Of a DNA stretch of 33,133 bases, positions 26,108 through 33,133 are shown in pieces (the first letter of the stretch is position 1; each line of letters starts with the position of its first letter). Location: assembly GCA_019639135.1 (NCBI GenBank), contig JAHBSL010000019.1:1-33133 (forward strand), read 5' to 3'. Below the pieces are notes generated by a model, which had not been told where the DNA came from, did no database searches, and saw only the letters and a list, made by a program, of their open reading frames with translations. The DNA comes from Acidobacteriota bacterium (GTDB lineage Bacteria; Acidobacteriota; Blastocatellia; Pyrinomonadales; Pyrinomonadaceae). The translations under genes and the position numbers were made by a program.

Positions 26108-27544
26108 CTATCTTGGCAAAGGCCCTTCCGCATTTGCAAGTGCATATGCGAGAACAGCCATCAAGGCCGCGAGCTTCTTCATCTCGTCCGGATCGATCTT
26201 ATCGAAAGTATCGGCCTCGGTATGATGGTAATCGAAGTACTTTCGTGTATTGAACCAAGGTGCAAATGAGGGCACGCCACGCTGTGTTAGCGGCCCTATA
26301 TCGGCACCAACGCCGTTCTCTTTCCGTGTAAGCCCCGACCCTTGCGACCTAAGTATCTGCAATATCGGCTCGATCGCGGCGCCGACCTCCGGCCTTCCGG
26401 CATAGAGAATGCCGACCGGATGTGAAACGCCGAGATCGCTTTCGATCGCGGCAAAGTGTTTATCGATCCGCGACGACTCGCGTGCCGCATACTCACGCCC
26501 GCCAACAAGCCCGTTCTCCTCGTTGGCGTAAGCGATAACGCGAATTGTCCTCTTTGGTTGAAGCCCGAGCTGTTTGAGGATGTAAGGAACCTGCATTGAA
26601 ACCGCAACGCCGCCCGCATCATCGAGCGCCCCGGTTCCGACATCCCACGAGTCCAGATGTCCCGAAACGATCACGATCTCGTCGGGCCGCTCGCTCCCGC
26701 GAAGATCGGCGATGACGTTATGGCCATCGGCGTCCGGAAGCGTCTCAGCCCCGAGATTCAAGCGAATCCGGACAGTTCCCTGCTTCGCCAAATGGGCGAT
26801 CAGGTCCGCGTCCTCGTTCGAGAGTGCCGCCCCGGGGATCTTCGCGACAGCCGGGTCATAACGCATGCCGCCGGTGTGGGCAAGCCGGTTCTGCGAGCCG
26901 CCCGCACTTCGCACAAGCGACGCTACGGCACCAAGCCGCGCCGCCGCGATTGCTCCAGAAGAGCGGTACTGAACCGCTTGGCCGTAGGCCTCGAGCCCGA
27001 ATCCGGCATCCGACAACCGCCGGTCGTATCGATAATTAAACACGACCACCTTGCCCGCTATCCTTTCCCGGCCAAGCCTATCCAACTCGGCGAAGTTCTC
27101 CACTACGACGACCTCCGCCTCAATACCTTCCTGCGGCGTCGCGATGCTTCCGCCGAGCGCTTTTATGACCAGCTTCTGTACCGTGCCGCTCGCCATCCCC
27201 GGCCAGCTTACAAGTTCAGCTCGCTCTTCACCGCGAACCCAATTTGGGACCTTGAGCTTTTGCAGCTCGACCGCAAGGCCGAGTTTTCGCATCTCGTCGG
27301 CTACATACTGCTCGGCCCTGGCGGCCTGTGGAGTACCTGAGAATCTAGGGCCGATGTTGTTCGTTAGAAACGCCGTCCATTCGTATGCCTTGTCGCTTTT
27401 CAGCGCGGCGGCCTGTATCCTTTGAAGTTCATCGAGGGTCTTTTGAGAAAAGAGTGGTGCCGCAGGTTGCTGTGCGCCGAGCGAAGCTGAGATCAGCGAT
27501 ACGACGATCACAGATTTGAGTAGGTTTCGCGTGGTAGTTATCAT
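26108..27544 (-). CDS. Secreted M28-family zinc metallopeptidase (carboxypeptidase Q-like)
   Basis: A 478-residue protein. It has a signal peptide (about 1-23, MITTTRNLLKSVIVVSLISASLG), a PA-type insert in the middle (VVVVENFAELDRLGRERIAGKVVVFNY) and an M28 catalytic domain. The two-zinc ligand set is visible: H in SGHLDSWD, D in LDDAGG, E in ANEENG, D in ESDLG and H in YHHTEADT. It cleaves dipeptides or removes N- or C-terminal residues from peptides outside the cytoplasm. In-frame ATG 27649 would add a non-signal leader overlapping the M1 gene, so 27544 is preferred. Divergent from the M1 aminopeptidase gene across 70 bp, where both promoters must lie. A 54-residue membrane protein gene follows in the operon. 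Confidence 0.92.
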   Translation of the reverse strand: MITTTRNLLKSVIVVSLISASLGAQQPAAPLFSQKTLDELQRIQAAALKSDKAYEWTAFLTNNIGPRFSGTPQAARAEQYVADEMRKLGLAVELQKLKVPNWVRGEERAELVSWPGMASGTVQKLVIKALGGSIATPQEGIEAEVVVVENFAELDRLGRERIAGKVVVFNYRYDRRLSDAGFGLEAYGQAVQYRSSGAIAAARLGAVASLVRSAGGSQNRLAHTGGMRYDPAVAKIPGAALSNEDADLIAHLAKQGTVRIRLNLGAETLPDADGHNVIADLRGSERPDEIVIVSGHLDSWDVGTGALDDAGGVAVSMQVPYILKQLGLQPKRTIRVIAYANEENGLVGGREYAARESSRIDKHFAAIESDLGVSHPVGILYAGRPEVGAAIEPILQILRSQGSGLTRKENGVGADIGPLTQRGVPSFAPWFNTRKYFDYHHTEADTFDKIDPDEMKKLAALMAVLAYALANAEGPLPR

Positions 27545-27614
27545 TGTTAAGCGATATCCTAAAGCGAATTTCGTGTTGCTACAAATCCAGAAACCCCTGC
27601 ATCTAAGTGACCAG

Positions 27615-29300
27615 ATGAAAATGATGTTTACCCGTTCGGCCCTCGCCACCCTTTTCCTTCTAAGTATTTCCGCGTTCGCAGTAAACGCCCAGCCCGACCC
27701 GCGGCTAGACCGCGTGCGTCAATATGACGTTGAGCACTATTCGATAAAGCTCTCGTTCGACCCCAAGCAGAAGCTGGTCCGCGGAGATACTACCTTACGA
27801 CTACGGCCGCTGAAAACAGGCCTGAAAACGCTTGAGTTCGACGCTGTCGCGTTCAGCTTTTCTCGTGTTTCGCTCGAAGACCGCGACCTGACTTTCCGGA
27901 CCATTAAAGACAAAGTGATGGTCGATCTGCCGACGCCTTCCGACACCGAACGCAATTACGAGATCCGCTTCGAATACACCGCTCGGCCGAAAAAGGGCAT
28001 TTATTTCATTGAGGAGCGGCGGTCTGGCGATCGCCTTGTCCATCCGGCACAGATATGGACCCAAGGCCAGCCCGATGAGGCTCGCCATTGGCTTCCCTCA
28101 TTCGACTTCCCGAGCGACAAAGCCTCATACCGGAATTGTCTGTGCCAGGAGACAGACCATTATTGGCGCAATGGTGAGACCGTCGCCGTCATTGAAAACC
28201 CGGACGGCACCGCGACGCATCACTTTCGGCTCGACATCCCGCACCCGACTTATCTGATCTCTTTCGTCGTGGGCGACTACGTCAAGATCAGCGAATCCTT
28301 CCGGGACATTCCACTCGGCTATTATGTTTATCCCGGCCGCGAGAATATCGTCCCGTTTGCCTATGGCAAGACCATTCGAATGCTTGAGGCAATGGAGGAG
28401 TTGACCGGTATCAGCTTTCCCTTCAACAAATACGATCAAACGATGGTTGCCAACTTCGAATTTGGCGGGATGGAGAATATCACCGCGACGACGATGGCGG
28501 ACACGGAGATATTCTATGCATCGATCGACTTCATGCGCGGAAACGTTGAGGACCTCGTCGCCCATGAGATCGCTCACTCCTGGTTCGGCAACAACACTAC
28601 CTGCAAGACATGGGCCGACCTTTGGTTAAACGAGGGATTTGCTACGTTCTTCGAAGCTGCCATTCGAGAGAAGTTCTATGGACGTGAAGAATACCTTCGC
28701 AAGGTCGGTCTGGATGCCGAAAACTACGTGAACCACACCTCTACAACGCCCGTTTCCCACGCGCTATATAACCGCCGTGCGGGGGATACATCAGTTCTCT
28801 TCCGCTGGCCTGCGGTTACGTATAACAAAGGCGGAGTCGTTGTTCATCAGCTTCGCGAACAGGTCGGCGACGATAACTTCTGGCGGGCAGTAAAACTGTT
28901 TCTCGAAAGGCACCGGTTCAGTTCGGTGGAAACTGCCGACCTTCAAAAGGTTATGGAAGAAGTTTCCGGCCAGAAACTTGGCTGGTTCTTCGATCAATGG
29001 GTATTTAGGTCGGGTCACCCGAAGGTCCGTGTAACGAACCGTTTTGCACCGAACAAAAAGGCCGTAACTCTTACATTCATCCAAACTCAGCGAGTTTCGC
29101 CGTTAACGACGGCCGCCTACAAGCTTCCTCTTGAGGTGGAACTGAAATTCGCCGACGGGACATCCAGGATCGAAAAGGTGGACATCGCCGCCCGAGCCAC
29201 AACCGTGACGTTGAAAGCAGAAAAAGCGATCAACGAGGTAACCTTCGACCCGGCAACAAAGATCCCGCTGGCCGTTTTCTCTGGGCCGGGAATCAAATAA
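27615..29300 (+). CDS. Secreted M1-family aminopeptidase with an internal out-of-frame patch
   Basis: A 561-residue protein. Signal peptide MKMMFTRSALATLFLLSISAFAVNA, an N-terminal beta domain (about 30-215), the exopeptidase signature FGGMENITA (in place of GAMEN), the zinc site HEIAHSWFG with the third ligand E 19 residues on in NEGFATF, and the C-terminal part to about 490, plus a beta tail. It removes N-terminal residues from peptides. A region of about 12 residues (28131-28170) departs from the family pattern: the plus-one frame there reads ELSVPGDRPLLA, fitting the strand before NG, consistent with compensating indels. ATG 27516 lies upstream but the signal peptide starts at 27615. Whether the protein is active as encoded is uncertain. 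Confidence 0.92.
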   Translation: MKMMFTRSALATLFLLSISAFAVNAQPDPRLDRVRQYDVEHYSIKLSFDPKQKLVRGDTTLRLRPLKTGLKTLEFDAVAFSFSRVSLEDRDLTFRTIKDKVMVDLPTPSDTERNYEIRFEYTARPKKGIYFIEERRSGDRLVHPAQIWTQGQPDEARHWLPSFDFPSDKASYRNCLCQETDHYWRNGETVAVIENPDGTATHHFRLDIPHPTYLISFVVGDYVKISESFRDIPLGYYVYPGRENIVPFAYGKTIRMLEAMEELTGISFPFNKYDQTMVANFEFGGMENITATTMADTEIFYASIDFMRGNVEDLVAHEIAHSWFGNNTTCKTWADLWLNEGFATFFEAAIREKFYGREEYLRKVGLDAENYVNHTSTTPVSHALYNRRAGDTSVLFRWPAVTYNKGGVVVHQLREQVGDDNFWRAVKLFLERHRFSSVETADLQKVMEEVSGQKLGWFFDQWVFRSGHPKVRVTNRFAPNKKAVTLTFIQTQRVSPLTTAAYKLPLEVELKFADGTSRIEKVDIAARATTVTLKAEKAINEVTFDPATKIPLAVFSGPGIK

Positions 29301-29305
29301 GGGGG

Positions 29306-29689
29306 CTAGATCGAGTCACTATCGGACTTGGAAAGCGGGCTGAGCTCAAAACGATTACGGTCGCGACGTTCCATCTTGCGGACGAAATCGAGCGGCTCGT
29401 TGTCCTCAAAATCGATGCCCATCGCGTGTGCATTTTCTTCAACGTCAGATTGGTCCGGCGTTGGGTTATGTCCGAAAACGGCTTCTGAACCCGATGTGTT
29501 CACCTCTTCCCAACTCGCGTCGATATCGCCGCCGGAGTCAGCGGGCGATGACGAGTGATGTTCGTAGAGACGCTCGTAGAGTTCCCGAGGAGCTTGTGGA
29601 GCGTGAGATATCTCGTGTTCGATGAACTTTGACATCTCTTCGTCTGGAGGGTCGATCTTTGGCGTTAGCGCCAGCGGGTCGTTGACCAT
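29306..29689 (-). CDS. DUF6335-like small acidic protein
   Basis: A 127-residue soluble, strongly acidic protein. The segment SGGDIDASWEEVNTSGSEAVFGHNPTPDQSDVEENAHAMGI resembles the core of DUF6335-type proteins common in Cyanobacteria, where SGGD-D-W and a TPDQ motif precede a helix. It has no signal peptide or membrane segment; the N-terminus is helical (EEMSKFIEHEISHAPQAPRELYERL) and the C-terminus basic then Ser/Asp-rich. Function unknown. It is the last gene of the minus-strand run, converging on the M1 gene 5 bp away. An inverted repeat (29705-29720) precedes it. Confidence 0.65.
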   Translation of the reverse strand: MVNDPLALTPKIDPPDEEMSKFIEHEISHAPQAPRELYERLYEHHSSSPADSGGDIDASWEEVNTSGSEAVFGHNPTPDQSDVEENAHAMGIDFEDNEPLDFVRKMERRDRNRFELSPLSKSDSDSI

Positions 29690-29704
29690 AGCCGTTACCT
29701 GCCT

Positions 29705-29720
29705 GTATTGGATTCAATAC
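29705..29720. repeat. Inverted repeat before the DUF6335-like gene
   Basis: GTATTG-GATT-CAATAC, a perfect 6-bp arm dyad, 15 bp before the ATG at 29689 on the minus strand. It may be an operator or a 5' leader hairpin. Confidence 0.45.
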
Positions 29721-29750
29721 CAGAATGATATCACGACTCTACCTGCCCTA

Positions 29751-30023
29751 CTATAAAAAAACGATCGACTGCATCGTCGGGATCTCGAACCGTTTCCGGC
29801 AGTGTGGGTTCTTGCACATCAGCATGTCGTCGATGCGGACCATGTAGTCACGCGACTTGTCGAGTTGAGCGCGGTCGCGTTCATTCATCGCACGCGGTAG
29901 GTTCTTTTTCTTGGTCCGCTTCATCCAGCGAACCTCGTAGTCGTTTCGCTCGCGGCAATAAGTGCAGGCAAATGACGAAGTTTTTACTTCTTGCCGTTCG
30001 TCGAAGATATCGCGTTCGTTCAT
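29751..30023 (-). CDS. Small zinc-ribbon-like protein
   Basis: A 90-residue basic protein with two cysteine pairs, CTYC (C20, C23) and CKNPHC (C70, C75), separated by about 45 residues with a basic segment (KRTKKKNLPRAMNERDR) between them. The pairs probably bind one zinc. No known family recognised; the size and charge suggest a nucleic-acid or protein adaptor. It follows the DUF971 gene by 41 bp and precedes the DUF6335-like gene by 61 bp, in the same orientation. Confidence 0.65.
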   Translation of the reverse strand: MNERDIFDERQEVKTSSFACTYCRERNDYEVRWMKRTKKKNLPRAMNERDRAQLDKSRDYMVRIDDMLMCKNPHCRKRFEIPTMQSIVFL

Positions 30024-30064
30024 CTTCTTTATTCTAACCCATCGCGGTCATGACGTGCTCGGCC

Positions 30065-30352
30065 TTACTTGAGTTCGCGAAGATAGTTGAAGCTGAAGAT
30101 GCCCGTGTCGTGCCCGTCGGAAAAGTGAAAGTTAAGCGCGTAGCGGCCAACTATCGAGGTGTGCTTGATCGTGAGATCGTCCGGCACCTTGCCTTCGTCG
30201 AGTATCTTCTTGCCGGTCCATTCATCAATGCACCCGGCGCACGGGCAGGCCCGCCGGAGCTCGGCGGCCATGTAGCTGGTCTCTGTGCCGTCCGACCAGC
30301 CGATGCTGAGTTCTCGCTCACTTTCTTCTACGATCTGTAATGGTTCGATCAT
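30065..30352 (-). CDS. DUF971 (GBBH-like N-terminal) protein
   Basis: A 95-residue protein of the DUF971 family, also found fused to gamma-butyrobetaine hydroxylase and to ApbC/Mrp P-loop iron-sulfur proteins. The family signature is visible: LSIGWSDG (15-22), then the cysteine cluster CPCAGC (C36, C38, C41), and YALNFHFSDGHDTGIFSFNYLREL at the C-terminus. The cysteines suggest zinc or iron-sulfur binding. Its ATG overlaps the stop of the bacilliredoxin by ATGA, so the two are translationally coupled. Redox or metal-cofactor maintenance is a fair guess. Confidence 0.85.
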   Translation of the reverse strand: MIEPLQIVEESERELSIGWSDGTETSYMAAELRRACPCAGCIDEWTGKKILDEGKVPDDLTIKHTSIVGRYALNFHFSDGHDTGIFSFNYLRELK

Positions 30353-30675
30353 TTCTTTAAGTTCTTATTGATCTCCGATGGGTCGATCGCGTAGTGCGAC
30401 GCCTGATAGCGGACCTTTCGCCCGCTGAAAACGAACGCTTGCGGCGATTGGTGGCGGATGCCCGAACGCCGGGCGATGTGGTCCGAAAGTTCCCGCGACC
30501 GCTGAACGACGACCACATTCACGTTGCCATCAACGGCCATCATCTCCTCCATCAAATGGGCGCTGATGCCGCACGTCGAGCTGTGCTTATAGACCGTTAC
30601 CGGCCGCTCATCTGAAACCTCGAGCAGTTCTTCAAAATCCGCAATAGTGTCCAGGTATTTAAATTCGGCAGCCAT
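30349..30675 (-). CDS. BrxC/YtxJ-type monothiol bacilliredoxin
   Basis: A 108-residue thioredoxin-fold protein. The motif SSTCGIS has the redox cysteine C35 and no second cysteine, as in BrxC/YtxJ (DUF2847), which removes bacillithiol from mixed disulfides. NVNVVVVQRSRELSDHIARRSGIRHQSPQAFVF and the cis-proline region RHQSPQ match the family. A frame to 30762 runs upstream, but would overlap the membrane-protein gene; ATG 30675 is 4 bp after its stop. Its stop overlaps the next gene. It implies that this organism uses bacillithiol, as other Acidobacteriota and Bacteroidota do. Confidence 0.85.
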   Translation of the reverse strand: MAAEFKYLDTIADFEELLEVSDERPVTVYKHSSTCGISAHLMEEMMAVDGNVNVVVVQRSRELSDHIARRSGIRHQSPQAFVFSGRKVRYQASHYAIDPSEINKNLKK

Positions 30676-30679
30676 ATTC

Positions 30680-31408
30680 TCAGGCAATATTCTTATATAG
30701 ATCCGGCGGCGGCGGCGAGGTGAACCGCTCCGCAAGCGGGGGAAACACTTTCCGGTACGCAACGGCAGTGGCGGTGATGATGATCGGTATCACAAGGTAG
30801 ATCCCGACACAAAACAGCAAATATCCGCCGATCGCCAAGAGGAAGCCGACACCGAACAGAGCCCCGACTCCACCCTTGTTTGCCCAAACCGCCCGGGCAC
30901 TAAGCTTGATCGCGTCCCATGCTCCCGCCTTTCTGTCCACGATCAGCGGAAAAGAAAAGATCACGAGCGTATGGATGATCGTCATTATTACCGCGAAAAC
31001 GAACTCGACCGCAAGAATGCCGATAAGGAACGAAAGAAGTTCCTCCTGCGACATCTGCGGCCCGGCCATCGCAACGCCGATCAGCGGAATGTACATCACG
31101 AGGACCATCACGACGATGGGTATCATGATGACCAATGTCAGCAAGAAGCTTGGTAGGAAAAAGTCGAAGCCCTTGAAGAGCTTATCAATGCTTATCGGTT
31201 TGCCGTCCATCATCTCGAACAAGCAAAGATAGATACCACATACCATCGGCCCAAGGATAATAAGCGGAACCAGACTTCCGATCACCATTCCAACGATCAC
31301 GACGATCAGGACCATTAAATACTGCCCGCGGATCATCTCCCACGCCTCGCGGAAGCATTCCATGGCTTTGACCCTGCCGACGGTAAATTCCTGCTGCGGT
31401 TCGAACAT
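30680..31408 (-). CDS. Integral membrane protein, function unknown
   Basis: A 242-residue membrane protein with about five or six helices (roughly 29-60, 88-115, 128-160 and 190-220), beginning with the short cytoplasmic stretch FTVGRVKAMECFREAWEMIR. This resembles bacterial glycerophosphodiester-phosphodiesterase membrane-domain or DUF975-like proteins, with the repeat-like KAGAWDAIKLSARAVWANK before the last helices. No enzymatic domain is attached. It lies 9 bp after the glucan phosphorylase and 4 bp before the bacilliredoxin, so it is an operon member. Confidence 0.7.
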   Translation of the reverse strand: MFEPQQEFTVGRVKAMECFREAWEMIRGQYLMVLIVVIVGMVIGSLVPLIILGPMVCGIYLCLFEMMDGKPISIDKLFKGFDFFLPSFLLTLVIMIPIVVMVLVMYIPLIGVAMAGPQMSQEELLSFLIGILAVEFVFAVIMTIIHTLVIFSFPLIVDRKAGAWDAIKLSARAVWANKGGVGALFGVGFLLAIGGYLLFCVGIYLVIPIIITATAVAYRKVFPPLAERFTSPPPPDLYKNIA

Positions 31409-31417
31409 TTGCGTCGA

Positions 31418-33133
31418 TCAGTGTTTGTAGATCCTCTCGATGTAGTCGCTGACCATCCGGTCGCTTGAAAATTGCGGCGTCAGCGTCGCGATCGAATCCT
31501 TCATCCGGGCGATCCATTCCGTCGGCAGCCCGTTCCCGTCACGATCGTAGAACGCCGGCACAACCTCATTCTCGAGCGTCGAATAGAGCGACTCAGCCTC
31601 GATTGCGTCGATCTCGTCGTCGCTTTCGTAATCGCTGAGGTCGCCTATGGCAAAGCCGTTCCGGCCGTTGTAGCCCTCGATCCACCAACCGTCGAGGATG
31701 GAGAAATTCAAGACGCCGTTCATTGCCGCCTTCATTCCGCTCGTCCCGCTGGCCTCCATCGGCCGACGCGGGACATTGAGCCAAACGTCCACGCCCTGAA
31801 CAAGATACCGGGCGACTTCCTGGTCATAATCCTCGATAAAGACCGCCCGCGACTGCCATTGCGACTCGTGGTTGATGCTCATCAGCTCTTGCAGGATCGC
31901 CTTCGCCGTCCGGTCCTGCGGATGTGCTTTACCAGCAAAGACGAACTGTACCGGCCGGTCGGCATGATCCACCAACCTCAGAAGACGGTCAAGGTCCGAA
32001 AGGATCAGGTTCCAGCGTTTGTATTGCGCTACGCGGCGGGCAAAGCCAATGGTCAGTGCGTTCGGGTCAAAGAGTCTGGAAGTGTTGGTCCGTTCGTTGA
32101 TCGTATCCTGCCCGCCGATCTCTTTCTTCAGGGTGCGGCGGCGAATGAATGCGATCAACAGGTTCTTAAGCGTGACGTGCTTTTGCCAGATCTTGGCGTC
32201 GTCAATTTTCGCGACAGCATCGGCCCATGCCTGTGGGTCGTGAGTCAATTGCGGCCAATCCTGCCCAATTTCGGATTCGTAAAGCCGCTGGAAAGCCGGA
32301 GCGATCCAAGTGGGCGGATGAACGCCGTTCGTTACGTGTGAAATTGGCACCGCTGTGCCGGGCGGGAACATACCCTTCCAAAGCCCTCGCGAAACCTCGC
32401 CGTGCTTTTCAGCAACGCCGTTTGCGGAACGCGTCATACGGATCGCGAACGGCGTCATGCCGAACGGCTCCGTTTCGTCCTCGGGATCGATGCGGCCGAG
32501 AGCGAAGAACTCACCCTCGTCGAGTTTTAGCGACGAGATGTAATCCGGGCTGAAGCATCCGCGGAGCTGTTCAGGCAGAAAGACGTCGTTGCCCGCCGCG
32601 ACCGGCGTATGCGTAGTAAAGACGCACTGCTCGCGTATTTCCGCTTGAGCCTCAACGAAGCTCTTTTCCGGATGCTCTATCAGGTATTCGTGGACAAGCT
32701 CGAGCGTTGAGAAGGCCGCATGCCCTTCATTAAGGTGAAACACGCTCGGAGAGATGCCGAGCTTGCGGAGCAGCCGCACACCGCCGATACCGAGCACCTT
32801 TTCCTGCACGATACGGGTCTCCGAATCGCCGCCGTAAAGATGGCCGGTGATCATCCGGTCTATTTCGTTGTTTTCCTCAACGTTGGTATCGAGCAGGTAA
32901 AGGGATACGCGTCCGACCTTCGCGAGCCAGGCTTGAGCGACGACCTCACGGCCACGGATGCGGACCATTACCCGCACACGTTCACCGGTCGGAGCGATCA
33001 CCGGCGAGATCGCCAGGCCGTAATCGAAGATGTTCGAGTAGTGCTCCTCCTGCCAGCCGTCGTGCCCGATGTCCTGCCGGAAATATCCGTAGCGATAAAG
33101 CAGCCCGACCGCGACCAGAGGAACATTCATATC
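31418..33133 (-). CDS. glgP: Alpha-glucan (glycogen) phosphorylase, C-terminal part, truncated by the window
   Basis: At least 571 residues of a GT35 alpha-glucan phosphorylase; the start lies beyond the window end. It releases glucose-1-phosphate from glycogen-like polymers. Visible are PLVAVGLLYRYGYFRQ, the histidine-rich HLNEGHAAFSTLELV and TTHTPVAAGND of the TIGR02094-type (no long N-terminal domain) subfamily, HVTNGVHPPTWIAP, and the PLP-binding segment MEASGTSGMKAAMNG with its lysine. The frame has no interruption to the window edge, where an internal ATG should not be taken as the start. The gene heads a minus-strand run with a membrane protein and a bacilliredoxin. Confidence 0.93.
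   Translation of the reverse strand, partial: DMNVPLVAVGLLYRYGYFRQDIGHDGWQEEHYSNIFDYGLAISPVIAPTGERVRVMVRIRGREVVAQAWLAKVGRVSLYLLDTNVEENNEIDRMITGHLYGGDSETRIVQEKVLGIGGVRLLRKLGISPSVFHLNEGHAAFSTLELVHEYLIEHPEKSFVEAQAEIREQCVFTTHTPVAAGNDVFLPEQLRGCFSPDYISSLKLDEGEFFALGRIDPEDETEPFGMTPFAIRMTRSANGVAEKHGEVSRGLWKGMFPPGTAVPISHVTNGVHPPTWIAPAFQRLYESEIGQDWPQLTHDPQAWADAVAKIDDAKIWQKHVTLKNLLIAFIRRRTLKKEIGGQDTINERTNTSRLFDPNALTIGFARRVAQYKRWNLILSDLDRLLRLVDHADRPVQFVFAGKAHPQDRTAKAILQELMSINHESQWQSRAVFIEDYDQEVARYLVQGVDVWLNVPRRPMEASGTSGMKAAMNGVLNFSILDGWWIEGYNGRNGFAIGDLSDYESDDEIDAIEAESLYSTLENEVVPAFYDRDGNGLPTEWIARMKDSIATLTPQFSSDRMVSDYIERIYKH

Noticed and set aside
27516..27614. Upstream start for the M1 aminopeptidase
   Set aside because: The extra 33 residues would put the signal peptide inside the protein and overlap the divergent M28 gene.

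Overview
The window reads as a moderately GC-rich bacterial chromosome segment with about 26 protein-coding genes and no rRNA, tRNA, insertion sequence or CRISPR array. The best taxonomic guess is an Acidobacteriota, Blastocatellia-like (Pyrinomonadales-type) genome. The pointers are a PF07638-type ECF sigma factor, FHA/zinc-ribbon Ser/Thr kinase genes, RDD and YIP1 membrane proteins, a long tricorn-type protease, a DUF6335-like protein and a bacilliredoxin. This is inferred from gene content only; no phylogeny was run.

Layout. 1-390: a 21-bp tandem repeat array cut by the window edge, then a terminator. 391-3761: an O-methyltransferase (minus), divergent from a plus-strand pair made of a PhrB-type photolyase and an SDR protein. 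3773-5695: a small STAS-like protein with its own promoter, and a secreted lipid/curli-like hypothetical protein. 5792-11707: a signalling block in which an ECF sigma factor converges on a four-gene minus-strand operon (FHA/zinc-ribbon protein, FHA Ser/Thr kinase, RDD membrane protein, FHA-GAF-SpoIIE phosphatase). 11985-17012: a MacAB-like efflux system with one adaptor, one ATPase and two different permeases. 17110-17886: a YIP1 membrane protein.

17998-29300 is rich in peptide metabolism. It holds a tricorn-like protease translationally coupled to a DppD ATPase, a Uma2 nuclease inserted before DppF, a secreted S41 processing peptidase, a secreted M28 peptidase with a tiny membrane protein behind it, and a secreted M1 aminopeptidase. 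29306-33133 is a minus-strand run: alpha-glucan phosphorylase (5' end beyond the window), a membrane protein, a BrxC/YtxJ bacilliredoxin, a DUF971 protein, a small zinc-ribbon protein and a DUF6335-like acidic protein.

The points most worth a second look are: (1) the ECF sigma factor with no acidic motif in region 2.2 next to an FHA kinase and phosphatase, suggesting sigma control by phosphorylation; (2) a PhrB-family photolyase in which all four expected iron-sulfur cysteines are replaced; (3) the two-faced 21-bp array; (4) an apparently compensated double frameshift inside the M1 aminopeptidase; (5) the tricorn-DppD-Uma2-DppF gene order.
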